Shown: piece after piece, positions 17,811 to 26,172 of the stretch
Position numbering within the stretch: position 1 is the first letter of the stretch
How the letters are laid out: each line of letters starts with the position of its first letter
Source of the DNA: Burkholderiaceae bacterium
GTDB lineage: Bacteria; Pseudomonadota; Gammaproteobacteria; Burkholderiales; Burkholderiaceae_D
Length of the DNA: 36,972 nucleotides
Reading direction: 5' to 3'
Assembly (NCBI GenBank): GCA_019751755.1
Contig: JAIENA010000236.1
Coordinates: forward strand, 1-36,972
Translations under genes and position numbers: made by a program
Notes under the pieces: generated by a model
Databases searched by the model: none
The model's input: the letters and a program-made list of their open reading frames with translations, nothing else
Told to the model about the DNA's origin: nothing

Positions 17811-20252
17811 ATGACTAACTTGTCTAACGTAGCAACGTTGAAGGAGCAGCAGGATGGACAGGCCACATACGTGGCTTCGTTCGAGCACTTGCGCATGACG
17901 GACGTCGAGTCCGTTGGTGGCAAGAACGCATCGCTGGGCGAAATGATTTCCCAGTTGGCCGGCGCCGGCGTGCGCGTGCCCGGTGGTTTCGCCACCACGG
18001 CGCAGGCCTTCCGCGACTTCCTGTCGTATGCGGCGGACGGCGGCAAATCGCTGGCCGACCGCATCGCCGACCGCCTGGCCGGTCTCGACATTGACGATGT
18101 CCGTTCGCTGGCCCAGGCCGGCGCGGAAATCCGCCAATGGATCATCGATACGCCATTCCAGCCACGCCTGGAAGCGGAAATCCACACCTTCTACGAACAA
18201 CTGGTAGCCGACTCGGCCACCGAAGTGTCGTTCGCCGTGCGTTCGTCCGCCACCGCCGAAGACTTGCCGGACGCGTCGTTCGCTGGCCAGCAGGAAACCT
18301 TCCTGAACGTGGTGGGCATCGAAAATGTCCTGGACGCGATGAAACACGTGTTCGCGTCGCTGTACAACGACCGCGCCATCTCGTACCGCGTCCACAAAGG
18401 TTTCACCCACGCTGAAGTGGCCCTGTCGGCCGGCGTGCAGCGCATGGTGCGTTCCGACGTCGGCGCGGCCGGCGTGATGTTCACCATCGATACCGAATCG
18501 GGCTTCAAGGATGTCGTGTTCGTCACGTCGTCGTATGGCCTGGGCGAGACCGTGGTACAGGGCGCCGTCAATCCGGACGAATTCTATGTGCACAAGCCGA
18601 TGCTGGAGCAGGGCAAGTCGCCGGTGATCCGCCGTAACATCGGCTCCAAGCTGATCAAGATGGAATTCACCAACGAAGCCAAGGCGGGCCGCTCCGTGAA
18701 AACCGTCGACGTGCCGGTCGAGCTGCGCAACCGCTACTCGCTGACCGACGCCGAAGTGGTCGAGCTGGCGAAATACGCCGTCATCATCGAGCGCCACTAC
18801 CAGCGTCCGATGGACATCGAGTGGGGCAAGGATGGCCGCGACGGCAAACTGTATATCCTGCAAGCACGCCCTGAAACCGTTAAATCGCAGCAAAAAGCCA
18901 ACGAAGCACAGCAGCGCTTCAAGCTGAAGTCGACCGGCACCGTGCTGACCTCGGGCCGCGCGATTGGCCAGAAGATCGGCGCCGGTCCGGTGCGCGTGAT
19001 TTCCGACCCGTCGGAAATGGAACGCGTGCAGCCGGGCGACGTGCTGGTGGCCGACATGACCGACCCGAACTGGGAACCGGTCATGAAGCGTGCGTCGGCC
19101 ATCGTCACCAACCGTGGCGGCCGTACCTGCCACGCGGCGATTATCGCCCGTGAACTGGGCGTGCCGGCGGTGGTTGGCTGCGGCGACGCGACCGACGTGC
19201 TGAAAGACGGCACCTTTGTCACCGTGTCGTGCGCGGAAGGCGATGAAGGCAAGATTTACGACGGCTTGCTGGAAACCGAAATCACCGAAGTGATGCGCGG
19301 CACACTGCCGGAACTGAAGACCAAGATCATGCTGAACGTGGGCAACCCGCAGCTGGCCTTCGACTTCCAGTCGGTGCCGAACGCCGGTGTGGGCCTGGCC
19401 CGCCTGGAGTTCATCATCAATAACAACATCGGCGTCCACCCGAAAGCCATCCTCGAATACCCGCACATCGACGCCGACCTCAAAAAGGCCGTGGAATCGG
19501 TGGCCCGTGGCCATGCTTCGCCGAAAGCGTTCTACGTCGACAAGCTGGCCGAAGGCATCGCGACCATCGCCGCCGCGTTCTGGCCGAAGAAAGTCATTGT
19601 GCGCCTGTCCGACTTCAAGTCGAACGAGTACAAGAAGCTGATCGGCGGTTCGCGCTACGAACCAGATGAAGAAAACCCAATGCTGGGCTTCCGTGGCGCG
19701 GCGCGTTACCTGTCGGCCGATTTCGCCGGCGCATTTGAGATGGAATGCGCGGCCATGAAGCGCGTGCGTAACGACATGGGTCTGACCAACGTGGAAATCA
19801 TGGTGCCGTTCGTGCGCACCCTGGGCCAGGCTGAAAAAGTCATCAACTTGCTGGCGGCCAATGGCCTGAAACGCGGCGAAAACGGCCTGCGCGTCATCAT
19901 GATGTGCGAAGTGCCGTCCAACGCGGTGCTGGCGGACCGCTTCCTCGAGCATTTCGACGGCTTCTCGATCGGTTCCAACGACCTGACCCAGCTGACGCTG
20001 GGCCTGGACCGCGATTCTGGCATGGAATTGCTGGCGGCGGACTTCGATGAGCGCGATCCGGCCGTACAGGAATTGCTGAAGATGGCGATCCAGGCCTGCC
20101 GCAAGCAGGGCAAGTACATCGGCATCTGCGGCCAGGGTCCTTCCGACCATCCGGAACTGGCCGTCTGGCTGATGCAGCAAGGCATTGAATCGATGTCGCT
20201 GAATCCGGACTCGGTGATCGACACCTGGCAAAAACTGGCATCGATGCAATAA
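17811..20252 (+). CDS. ppsA: Phosphoenolpyruvate synthase
   Basis: PpsA makes PEP from pyruvate and ATP, releasing AMP and phosphate, and is the gluconeogenic entry for pyruvate or lactate. The 813-aa product has an ATP-grasp N-terminal domain (residues about 30-365, with [12 protein letters not shown] and [20 protein letters not shown]). The swivelling phosphohistidine domain contains the catalytic His441 in [17 protein letters not shown]. The C-terminal TIM barrel (about 500-810) contains the catalytic Cys773 in [12 protein letters not shown]. It is divergent from its regulator ppsR across a 158-base region in which I find no convincing Cra-like or sigma-54 site. A weak AAGG precedes the ATG. 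Confidence 0.97.
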   Translation: MTNLSNVATLKEQQDGQATYVASFEHLRMTDVESVGGKNASLGEMISQLAGAGVRVPGGFATTAQAFRDFLSYAADGGKSLADRIADRLAGLDIDDVRSLAQAGAEIRQWIIDTPFQPRLEAEIHTFYEQLVADSATEVSFAVRSSATAEDLPDASFAGQQETFLNVVGIENVLDAMKHVFASLYNDRAISYRVHKGFTHAEVALSAGVQRMVRSDVGAAGVMFTIDTESGFKDVVFVTSSYGLGETVVQGAVNPDEFYVHKPMLEQGKSPVIRRNIGSKLIKMEFTNEAKAGRSVKTVDVPVELRNRYSLTDAEVVELAKYAVIIERHYQRPMDIEWGKDGRDGKLYILQARPETVKSQQKANEAQQRFKLKSTGTVLTSGRAIGQKIGAGPVRVISDPSEMERVQPGDVLVADMTDPNWEPVMKRASAIVTNRGGRTCHAAIIARELGVPAVVGCGDATDVLKDGTFVTVSCAEGDEGKIYDGLLETEITEVMRGTLPELKTKIMLNVGNPQLAFDFQSVPNAGVGLARLEFIINNNIGVHPKAILEYPHIDADLKKAVESVARGHASPKAFYVDKLAEGIATIAAAFWPKKVIVRLSDFKSNEYKKLIGGSRYEPDEENPMLGFRGAARYLSADFAGAFEMECAAMKRVRNDMGLTNVEIMVPFVRTLGQAEKVINLLAANGLKRGENGLRVIMMCEVPSNAVLADRFLEHFDGFSIGSNDLTQLTLGLDRDSGMELLAADFDERDPAVQELLKMAIQACRKQGKYIGICGQGPSDHPELAVWLMQQGIESMSLNPDSVIDTWQKLASMQ

Positions 20253-20276
20253 CCGTTTGAGGTTCAGGTAACCTCG

Positions 20277-20311
20277 AACCCCCGCCGCCTGCATGGTGGC
20301 GGGGGTTTTTT
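20277..20311 (+). terminator. Intrinsic terminator after ppsA
   Basis: CCCCCGCC (20279-20286) pairs with GGCGGGGG (20298-20305), followed by six T residues. Just upstream GAGGTT (20259-20264) and AACCTC (20270-20275) form a second perfect small hairpin. Confidence 0.93.
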
Positions 20312-20328
20312 AGTTTTAAATATCAAAC

Positions 20329-21693
20329 ATGGCCGACTTACTAAAAAAACTGAACCGCAACCCGCTGACTGGCTGGCTGGTGCGCGCCCTGGGCTTGCCG
20401 GATCCGCTCGACCTCGCGCGCCACGACGGCGGTTACCAACCGCAGCCGCTGGCCGGCAAGCGCGCTTTGCTGTGCCGCTCGCCCGCAGGCTATGCCGCCG
20501 GGCAGTTGGCCTGTGCGCTGGCGGCCGATGGCGCCACGGTGTTGCATGCGCTGCCGCCAGGTGAGCAAGAGCGGGTCGATATCGTCGTCATGGACGCGAC
20601 CGGCTGTGCCACCCCGGCCCAGTTGCGGGCGCTGTATGACGCCTTTCACCCGACGATGGGCCGGATTGCCCGCAACGGCAGGGTCTTGATTACCGCCGCC
20701 GATCCGGCCGAGGCGGCCGCCGTCGGCGCGGTGGCGGCGGCGACGGCGCGCGCGATTGAAGGTTTTTGCCGTTCGCTCGCCAAGGAACTGGGGCGCAAAG
20801 GCATCACGGCCAATCTGGCCTATGTTCAGCGCGAAGCGGCGGACCGGCTCGACGGGTTGCTGCACTTCTTTTGTGGCAAGCAGGCGACCTATGTGTCCGG
20901 TCAGGCCGTCACGGTGACGATGCAGGTCAAGGCGCCGAACGCCGTGCCCTTCGCCCCCGCGTTGCCGGGCAAGGTGGCGCTGGTGACGGGCGCGGCGCGT
21001 GGCATCGGGCTGGCCACGGCGCAACGGCTGGCGCAGGATGGCGCCACGGTGATCTGCGCCGACGTGCCTGCCGCGTCCAGCGAGCTCGATGCGCTGTGCA
21101 TGCGCATCGGCGGCATGCCGCTGGAACTCGACATTGCCACGCCGGATGCCGCCGCGCAATTGTCGGCGCTGCTGGTGGAGCGCTTCGGTGGCGTCGATAT
21201 CGTGGTCCATAACGCCGGCATCACGCGCGATAAAACCCTGGCGAAAATGGATGGCGCGACTTGGGACGCGGTCTTGAACGTGAACTTTGCCGCGATCGCC
21301 GCGATTGACCAGGCATTGCTGGCGGGCCGCGTGCTGCGCGATGACGGGCGCATTGTCTGCCTGTCGTCGATCAGCGGCGTGGCGGGCAATTTCGGGCAAA
21401 CCAATTACGCCGCGACCAAGGCCGCGCTGATCGGCTATGTGGCGGCACTGGCGCCAGTGGTGGCGCCGCGCGGCATCTGCGTCAATGCGGTGGCGCCTGG
21501 TTTTATTGAGACCGCGATGGTCGCGAAAATGCCGTTTATGACGCGCGAACTCGGGCGGCGCTTGAACTCCTTACAGCAGGGCGGCTTGCCACGCGACGTG
21601 GCGGAGTTGGTGACGTTCCTGTGTACGCAAGGGGCGCACGGCATCACCGGCAATACCATCCGGGTCTGCGGACAGGGATTGATCGGCGCTTGA
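20329..21693 (+). CDS. Two-domain FabG-like 3-oxoacyl-ACP reductase (short-chain dehydrogenase)
   Basis: The 454-aa product is almost twice a normal FabG. It matches the high-molecular-weight FabG type, in which an N-terminal flavodoxin/Rossmann-like domain precedes a catalytic SDR domain. Residues about 1-200 keep the SDR outline (SLAKELGRKGITANL) but lack a Gly-rich nucleotide motif. From about residue 215 the second domain has VTGAARGIGLATAQRL for cofactor binding, HNAGITRDKTLAKM, the catalytic Ser347, Tyr360 and Lys364 (NYAATKAAL), and NAVAPGFIETAM. It should reduce a 3-oxoacyl thioester with NAD(P)H. The usual partner genes for this type (MaoC-like dehydratase, thiolase) are not adjacent here. 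No Shine-Dalgarno sequence is evident before the ATG. Confidence 0.88.
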   Translation: MADLLKKLNRNPLTGWLVRALGLPDPLDLARHDGGYQPQPLAGKRALLCRSPAGYAAGQLACALAADGATVLHALPPGEQERVDIVVMDATGCATPAQLRALYDAFHPTMGRIARNGRVLITAADPAEAAAVGAVAAATARAIEGFCRSLAKELGRKGITANLAYVQREAADRLDGLLHFFCGKQATYVSGQAVTVTMQVKAPNAVPFAPALPGKVALVTGAARGIGLATAQRLAQDGATVICADVPAASSELDALCMRIGGMPLELDIATPDAAAQLSALLVERFGGVDIVVHNAGITRDKTLAKMDGATWDAVLNVNFAAIAAIDQALLAGRVLRDDGRIVCLSSISGVAGNFGQTNYAATKAALIGYVAALAPVVAPRGICVNAVAPGFIETAMVAKMPFMTRELGRRLNSLQQGGLPRDVAELVTFLCTQGAHGITGNTIRVCGQGLIGA

Positions 21694-21729
21694 AGATTTT
21701 TTTCTTACAGGAAATAGCGAAAAATTGGC

Positions 21730-21735
21730 TATAAT
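21730..21735 (+). promoter_or_regulatory. Putative -10 element upstream of nfeD-type gene
   Basis: A consensus TATAAT lies at 21730-21735. The best -35 candidate is TTACAG at 21705-21710, with a long 19-base spacer, so the promoter is only moderate on sequence alone. Transcription would start near 21742, just ahead of the terminator-like leader. Confidence 0.45.
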
Positions 21736-21748
21736 GCAAGTAAGGCAA

Positions 21749-21814
21749 GCGGCACGGCTGGCAGCCTGACATAAAAAACCTGCCGCCTGACCGGGCCGCG
21801 GGTTTTCTTTTTTT
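21749..21814 (+). promoter_or_regulatory. Attenuator-like leader before the nfeD-type gene (or short sRNA)
   Basis: AAAACCTGC (21775-21783) pairs over nine positions, one of them a U-G, with GCGGGTTTT (21798-21806). A T7 tract (21808-21814) follows, which is a typical intrinsic terminator. An upstream GCGGCA (21749-21754) can instead pair with TGCCGC (21781-21786) and would break the terminator stem. The copies of GCCTGAC at 21764 and 21785 are direct repeats. The simplest alternative is that this is just the fabG-like gene's terminator. Confidence 0.6.
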
Positions 21815-21825
21815 CGGAGGCGTAT

Positions 21826-22245
21826 ATGTCTGACTGGTCGTTCTGGTTGTGGGCAGCCGGTGTGACGGTGGTGCTGGAACTGCTGACGGGAACCTTTTAT
21901 TTACTGATGATTGCGATCGGCCTGGCGGCCGGCGCGTTGGCCGCCGTGGCCGGTGGCGCCCTGGTGGCGCAGACGCTGGTGGCGGCCGTGGTGGGGGTGC
22001 TGGCGACCGGGCTGCTGTGGCGCAGCAAGGCGGGCCGGCCGCAAACCGTGGACGCTGCCATCGATCCCAATGTGAACATGGATATCGGCCAGACCGTCAA
22101 GGTGGCGGACTGGCAAAACGGCACCGCGCGCGTGATGTACCGTGGCGCGCTGTGGGATGTGGAACTGGCCGCCGGCAGCCCGCCGGCGGCCGGCGTGTAC
22201 ACGATACGCGAAGTACGGGGCAGCCGGCTGATCGTCGGCGCTTGA
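21826..22245 (+). CDS. NfeD-family membrane protein
   Basis: The 139-aa product has two or three transmembrane segments in residues 5-67 (LWAAGVTVVLELLTG, FYLLMIAIGLAAG, LVAAVVGVLATGLLW). A soluble C-terminal beta domain of the NfeD OB-fold type follows (about 80-138, GQTVKVADWQNGTARVMYRG). Short NfeD proteins typically pair with SPFH/stomatin proteins, and here the stomatin-like gene follows after 19 bases, supporting the call. The pair is thought to organise membrane microdomains, though the molecular role is unsettled. GGAGG eight bases before the ATG is a strong ribosome site. Confidence 0.9.
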   Translation: MSDWSFWLWAAGVTVVLELLTGTFYLLMIAIGLAAGALAAVAGGALVAQTLVAAVVGVLATGLLWRSKAGRPQTVDAAIDPNVNMDIGQTVKVADWQNGTARVMYRGALWDVELAAGSPPAAGVYTIREVRGSRLIVGA

Positions 22246-22264
22246 ATCACCCTTGGAGAATCTT

Positions 22265-23191
22265 ATGGAAATTGGTATTGGCAATGTCACGTTCGTCTTG
22301 TTTATCCTGGCGCTGGTGTTCGTGTTCAAGACCATCAACGTGGTGCCGCAACAGCATGCCTGGGTGGTGGAGCGTCTCGGTAAATACCATGCAACGCTGG
22401 GGCCGGGGCTCAATATCGTGGTGCCGTTTGTCGACCGGATCGCCTATAAGCACGTGCTCAAGGAAATTCCGCTCGATGTGCCGCCGCAAGTGTGCATCAC
22501 CAAGGACAATACCCAGTTGCAGGTCGATGGCATCCTGTACTTCCAGGTCACCGACGCCATGCGGGCCTCGTACGGTTCGTCCAACTACATCGCCGCCATC
22601 ACCCAGTTGGCGCAAACCACGCTGCGTTCCGTGATCGGCCGCATGGAACTCGACAAGACGTTTGAAGAGCGTGACCACATTAATATGACAGTGGTGAACG
22701 CGATCGATGAATCGGCCGCCAACTGGGGTGTCAAGGTGCTGCGCTATGAAATCAAGGACCTGACGCCGCCGGCGGAAATTCTGCACGCGATGCAGGCGCA
22801 AATCACCGCCGAGCGCGGCAAGCGCGCGCTGATCGCCGCCTCGGAAGGACGCAAGCAGGAGCAGATTAATATCGCCAATGGTGAACGGGAAGCCTCGATT
22901 GCCCGTTCCGAAGGCGACATGCAGGCCGCCATCAACCGCGCGCAGGGCGAGGCGGCCGCCATCATCTCGATTGCCGACGCGACGGCGGCCGCGCTGCGCG
23001 AAGTGGGCAGCGCCATCGAGTCGCCGGGTGGCGCAGCGGCGGTGCAATTGAAGGTGGCCGAACAGTATGTCGGCGCGTTTGAAAAACTCGCCAAGACCAA
23101 TAATTCGCTGATCGTGCCGGCCAATGTGGGCGACATGAGCAGCTTGATCGCCACCGCGATGCAGGTGGTGAAGACGCAACAAAAGACTTAA
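22265..23191 (+). CDS. SPFH/band-7 stomatin-like membrane protein (QmcA type)
   Basis: The 308-aa product has one N-terminal membrane anchor (VTFVLFILALVFVFKTINVV). The SPFH domain follows (about 27-190, QQHAWVVERLGKYHATLGPG, TLRSVIGRMELDKTFEERD). A coiled Glu/Ala-rich helix comes next (about 180-260, ITAERGKRALIAASEGRKQE), and the C-terminus is hydrophobic. This is the paraslipin/QmcA layout. These proteins oligomerise into membrane-associated rings and are linked to membrane microdomains and protease regulation. ATG 22265 is preceded by GGAGAATCTT; a TTG at 22253 is in frame but would lose that site. It is co-transcribed with the NfeD gene. Confidence 0.93.
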   Translation: MEIGIGNVTFVLFILALVFVFKTINVVPQQHAWVVERLGKYHATLGPGLNIVVPFVDRIAYKHVLKEIPLDVPPQVCITKDNTQLQVDGILYFQVTDAMRASYGSSNYIAAITQLAQTTLRSVIGRMELDKTFEERDHINMTVVNAIDESAANWGVKVLRYEIKDLTPPAEILHAMQAQITAERGKRALIAASEGRKQEQINIANGEREASIARSEGDMQAAINRAQGEAAAIISIADATAAALREVGSAIESPGGAAAVQLKVAEQYVGAFEKLAKTNNSLIVPANVGDMSSLIATAMQVVKTQQKT

Positions 23192-23204
23192 GAAGGGGAA
23201 GGCA

Positions 23205-23627
23205 ATGAGTGTATGGGATATCGGGCCGTTCGATAACGACCTGGCGCTGGACTGGGTGCAGGATTTACAGGAATCGAACGACCTGTATTACATCGAAGAC
23301 ACGTTGAACAATGTGCTCGACGAAGGCGACAGCGTGATTCCGATGCCGTTCGCGTGCGAAGCGCTGGCCGCCATCGAGGTGCTGGCGCGGCTGCAGGGCC
23401 AGCCGGGCCAGCCGGGCGACGAGGCCGACGACGATGTTGATGCGTGGGTCGACACCGTGCGCAAGAAATTCAAGCGGCGCGCCGACCTGGTGGAAAAATC
23501 GCTGAAGGCGCTGGACGTGATCGTGTCGGAGCAATCGGAACTGGCCAACGAATGGGCGCAGACCGATGCCCATGTGGCGTGGCGCGGCATGATCGAGCAG
23601 TTGCGCGCCCGCGTCGCCGCAGTCTAG
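23205..23627 (+). CDS. DUF4259 domain protein
   Basis: The 140-aa product begins MSVWDIGPFDNDLALDWVQD, the hallmark of DUF4259 proteins (a G-P-F-D-N-D motif followed by an Asp-Trp pair). It continues with a helical, acidic chain including an Asp-rich stretch near residue 72 (GDEADDDVDAW). There is no signal peptide and no membrane segment. The function of the family is unknown. It sits 13 bases after the SPFH gene and nine bases before a small membrane protein gene, so all three are probably in one transcript. The ribosome site AAGGGGAAGG is strong. Confidence 0.85.
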   Translation: MSVWDIGPFDNDLALDWVQDLQESNDLYYIEDTLNNVLDEGDSVIPMPFACEALAAIEVLARLQGQPGQPGDEADDDVDAWVDTVRKKFKRRADLVEKSLKALDVIVSEQSELANEWAQTDAHVAWRGMIEQLRARVAAV

Positions 23628-23636
23628 GAGGCAGCG

Positions 23637-23888
23637 ATGGCCGACGATAAAAAATACTGGTTCCCCGCAAAGAAATACGGTTGGGGTTGGGGCGCGCCGG
23701 TCACCTGGCAGGGCTGGCTGGTGTTGCTGGTGTTTTTGGGCGCGTTGACCGGCGGCGCGTTGTATATTGATCCCAAGGTGTCGCCGCTCGGCTACTTTAG
23801 CTATGTGACAGTGCTGGCGGCGGTGTTCATTGGCATTTGCTACAAGACCGGTGAGCCGCCGCGCTGGCGCTGGGGTGACAAGAAATAA
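23637..23888 (+). CDS. Small two-helix membrane protein of unknown function
   Basis: I do not recognise a named family. The 83-aa product has a basic, aromatic N-terminus (KKYWFPAKKYGWGWGAPVTW). Two hydrophobic helices follow, at about residues 27-45 (WLVLLVFLGALTGGALYI) and 53-69 (YFSYVTVLAAVFIGICY), and the tail is Trp/Arg-rich and basic (PPRWRWGDKK). Such Trp-rich ends suggest the membrane interface. AGGAGG precedes the ATG, and it follows the DUF4259 gene at nine bases, supporting it as a real gene in the NfeD/SPFH transcript. Confidence 0.8.
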   Translation: MADDKKYWFPAKKYGWGWGAPVTWQGWLVLLVFLGALTGGALYIDPKVSPLGYFSYVTVLAAVFIGICYKTGEPPRWRWGDKK

Positions 23889-23944
23889 GCGGCAAGTGAC
23901 CGCTACGCTACGGCATGGCGGCAACACCCTGTCAGCCCGGTTGC

Positions 23945-23968
23945 CAATGCCCCGTCAAAGTGGCATTG
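23945..23968. repeat. Inverted repeat upstream of the DUF1993 gene
   Basis: CAATGCC (23945-23951) and GGCATTG (23962-23968) are exact complements across a 10-base spacer, 32 bases before the next start codon. It could be an operator or a small hairpin. Confidence 0.4.
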
Positions 23969-23999
23969 TGTAGCTTGGAATCAACAAAACGGGACTAAT

Positions 24000-24533
24000 G
24001 TGAGTACTACGCTGTATTCGGCCTTTGTGCCCGTCTTTATCCATTACCTGCAACAACTGCACGCCACACTGGCCGTTGCGGAAAATCACGAACGGCGCAC
24101 CGGGCGGATGCTGGTCAGCGCCGCGTTGTCCGAAGGCATGTTCCCGTTCGCCCAGCAAGTGACCACCGCGTGCGGTTTCACGGTGCGCGCGGTTTGCCCG
24201 CTGCTGGGTGCGGATTTGCCGGTGCTGGGCGGCGGCGACCAGGACTGGAACGCGCTGCGCTTGCGCATCCAGTCCACCGTCAGTTTTCTTGAGCAGGTTC
24301 CGGCCGACAAGATCAATGCGGCCGAAGACCGCCAGATCGTCACCACGGCCGGCCTGGTGTCGCCCGTGTTTTCCGGCGCCGACTATGCGCTGTCGTACGC
24401 GCTGCCGAACTTCTTCTTCCACCTGGTGACGGCGCACTCGATCTTGCGCAGCCATGGCGTGCCGGTCGGCAAGGAAGATTTTGATGGCTACCACCAATAC
24501 CAGGCGGGATTCAGCTTCCCGCAAAGCAAGTAG
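24000..24533 (+). CDS. DUF1993 family protein
   Basis: The 177-aa product matches DUF1993 (helical, DinB-like fold proposed). The N-terminus has TLYSAFVPVFIHYLQQLHA, with MFPFAQQV near residue 56 and VSFLEQVPADKI near 97. The C-terminal ALPNFFFHLVTAHSILRSHG carries the conserved Asn-Phe-Phe-Phe-His. The family has no established reaction. The start is GTG 24000 with GGGA upstream; the overlapping ATG at 23998 runs straight into TGA. A DUF1272 gene follows nine bases later, so the two are probably co-transcribed. Confidence 0.85.
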   Translation: MSTTLYSAFVPVFIHYLQQLHATLAVAENHERRTGRMLVSAALSEGMFPFAQQVTTACGFTVRAVCPLLGADLPVLGGGDQDWNALRLRIQSTVSFLEQVPADKINAAEDRQIVTTAGLVSPVFSGADYALSYALPNFFFHLVTAHSILRSHGVPVGKEDFDGYHQYQAGFSFPQSK

Positions 24534-24542
24534 AGGAACGCG

Positions 24543-24791
24543 ATGCTGCAATTACGGCCCGGCTGCGAATGCTGCGACAAGGATTTGCCGCCCGACGCGG
24601 TCGATGCCCGCATCTGCACCTTTGAATGCACTTTTTGCGCCGACTGCACCGATCACGTGCTCAAAGGCGTGTGCCCGAATTGCGGCGGCGAACTGGTGAC
24701 GCGGCCACGCCGTCCCGCCAATAAGCTGGCCAATAATCCCGCCTCCACTGAACGCATTTATAAACCCGCCGGATGTGGCAAGACCGCCTGA
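24543..24791 (+). CDS. DUF1272 small cysteine-rich protein
   Basis: The 82-aa product is the DUF1272 type: LRPGCECCDKDLPPD at the N-terminus, then ARICTFECTFCADC and GVCPNCGGELVTRP. The paired Cys-x2-Cys units imply structural zinc binding, perhaps two sites, with a basic C-terminal tail. The biological role is unknown. AGAGGAA lies upstream of the ATG. It is coupled to the DUF1993 gene by a short gap. Confidence 0.87.
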   Translation: MLQLRPGCECCDKDLPPDAVDARICTFECTFCADCTDHVLKGVCPNCGGELVTRPRRPANKLANNPASTERIYKPAGCGKTA

Positions 24792-24818
24792 ATCCCTGCC
24801 TTTCAACCAAGCACCGCT

Positions 24819-25298
24819 ATGAGCCTGCAATCTGTCCGCGAATTTTTCGCCGCGCGCCAACTCGACATCCCCATTATTGAACTGGAAACCAGCACCGCCA
24901 CCGTGGCGCTGGCAGCCGAGGCGCATGGCGTGGCGCCCGGCCGTATCGCCAAGACGCTGGCGTTCCGCCTGGGAGAGGGGCGCGTGATTCTGCTGGTGGC
25001 GGCCGGCGACGCCCGTATCGACAACCGCAAATTCAAGGAAGTCTTTGGCAAGGGCAAGATGTTGCCGGCCGACGACGTGGTCGAACTGACCGGCCATCCG
25101 GTCGGTGGCGTGTGCCCGTTCGGTCTGGCGCATCCGTTGCCGGTGTACCTGGATCAATCACTGCAAGCGTATGACGTGGTGCTGCCGGCCGCCGGCGATG
25201 TCCATACGGCGGTGCGTATTTCGGTCGAACAATTGGCCGGCATTACCGCCGGCAGTTGGGTCGATGTGTGCCAGGTGCCGGTGGCCGAGGCGGCCTGA
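24819..25298 (+). CDS. YbaK/EbsC-family aminoacyl-tRNA deacylase-like protein
   Basis: The 159-aa product belongs to the YbaK/ProX editing superfamily, whose members hydrolyse mischarged aminoacyl-tRNAs such as Cys- or Ala-tRNAPro. Visible features are APGRIAKTLAFRLGEGRVIL near residues 38-57, the DARIDNRKFKEVFGKGKMLP stretch near 66-85, and HPVGGVCPFGLAHPLPVYLD near 97-116, typical of the family fold. Which amino acid and tRNA it acts on cannot be told. No Shine-Dalgarno sequence is evident before ATG 24819. A sirtuin gene follows after 21 bases. Confidence 0.87.
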   Translation: MSLQSVREFFAARQLDIPIIELETSTATVALAAEAHGVAPGRIAKTLAFRLGEGRVILLVAAGDARIDNRKFKEVFGKGKMLPADDVVELTGHPVGGVCPFGLAHPLPVYLDQSLQAYDVVLPAAGDVHTAVRISVEQLAGITAGSWVDVCQVPVAEAA

Positions 25299-25319
25299 CG
25301 GCCTTATCGGTGCTCGTCG

Positions 25320-26168
25320 ATGCGCTATTTTCCTGAACACGAGATCGAGGCTGGCGCTGCCGCGCTGGCGGGCTTCCTGGCGCCGCACCAGCATGTCCTG
25401 GTGCTGACCGGCGCGGGCCTGAGCACAGCATCGGGCATCCCTGATTACCGCGACAAGGATGGCGTGCGGCGCGGCAGGGCGCCGATCCAGGGGCCTGATT
25501 TCCGCCGTTCCGATGCGGTGCGGCGCCGCTACTGGGCACGCAGCTTGCTGGGCTGGCCGACGCTGGCCGGCGCCGCGCCCAATCCCGGCCATCTGGCGCT
25601 GGCGGCACTGCAGCGGCAAGGACAAGTCGGGCAACTGATTACGCAAAATGTCGATGGCTTGCACCAGCGCGCCGGCAGCGCGCGCCTGATTGAATTGCAC
25701 GGCAACATCCATCAGGTCGTCTGCCTGGCGTGCCAGGCCAGGTGCAGCCGTGCCAGTCTTCAGCAGCGGCTGCTGGACGACAATCCCCACTTGCAGCACG
25801 CCGGAGAGCAGGTCAAGGCGCTGCCGGACGGCGATGCGCAGGTCGAACCGGACGCGCTCGATCAATTCACTGTGCCTGGCTGTGAACAGTGTGGCGGGGT
25901 GCTGCAACCGGATGTGGTGTTCTTTGGCGACAATATCCCGCCGCAGCGCACCGAGGCCGCGTTGCGCGCGATGGAAGAGGCCGATGCCTTGCTGGTGGTG
26001 GGATCGTCGCTGATGGTGTTTTCCGGCTATCGCTTTTGCCGCATGGCGGCACAAAGCGGCAAGCCAATTGCCGCCATCAATGCGGGCGTCACCCGCGCCG
26101 ATGAGCTAATCGCACTGAAAGTGGCGGCGGCGGCGCAGGACGTGCTGCCACTGCTGGCGCGAACCTAA
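25320..26168 (+). CDS. Class II (SIRT4-like) NAD-dependent sirtuin
   Basis: The 282-aa product is a Sir2 protein that should use NAD to remove acyl groups from lysine. The NAD site is [20 protein letters not shown] (about 30-49). The ribose/nicotinamide motif is [14 protein letters not shown], and the catalytic His is in [12 protein letters not shown]. Zinc ligands are CLAC and CEQC, separated by about 50 residues. This long insert and the following [17 protein letters not shown] and [13 protein letters not shown] resemble SIRT4 and bacterial class II sirtuins more than the E. coli CobB type. SIRT4 relatives prefer lipoyl, biotinyl or related acyl groups, so deacetylation is not assured. The stop is four bases from that of the convergent lipoprotein gene. 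Confidence 0.93.
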   Translation: MRYFPEHEIEAGAAALAGFLAPHQHVLVLTGAGLSTASGIPDYRDKDGVRRGRAPIQGPDFRRSDAVRRRYWARSLLGWPTLAGAAPNPGHLALAALQRQGQVGQLITQNVDGLHQRAGSARLIELHGNIHQVVCLACQARCSRASLQQRLLDDNPHLQHAGEQVKALPDGDAQVEPDALDQFTVPGCEQCGGVLQPDVVFFGDNIPPQRTEAALRAMEEADALLVVGSSLMVFSGYRFCRMAAQSGKPIAAINAGVTRADELIALKVAAAAQDVLPLLART

Positions 26169-26172
26169 TCCC

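Noticed and set aside
17664..20294. Very long open frame (876 codons) on the minus strand across ppsA
   Set aside because: It is the antisense shadow of ppsA in high-GC codon usage, rich in His/Arg/Gly/Val with no family motif, while ppsA on the plus strand has intact catalytic motifs.
24543..24791. Cys-rich 82-aa protein as a zinc ribbon transcription factor or RING-like protein
   Set aside because: The pattern matches DUF1272 throughout, with no DNA-binding or RING spacing.
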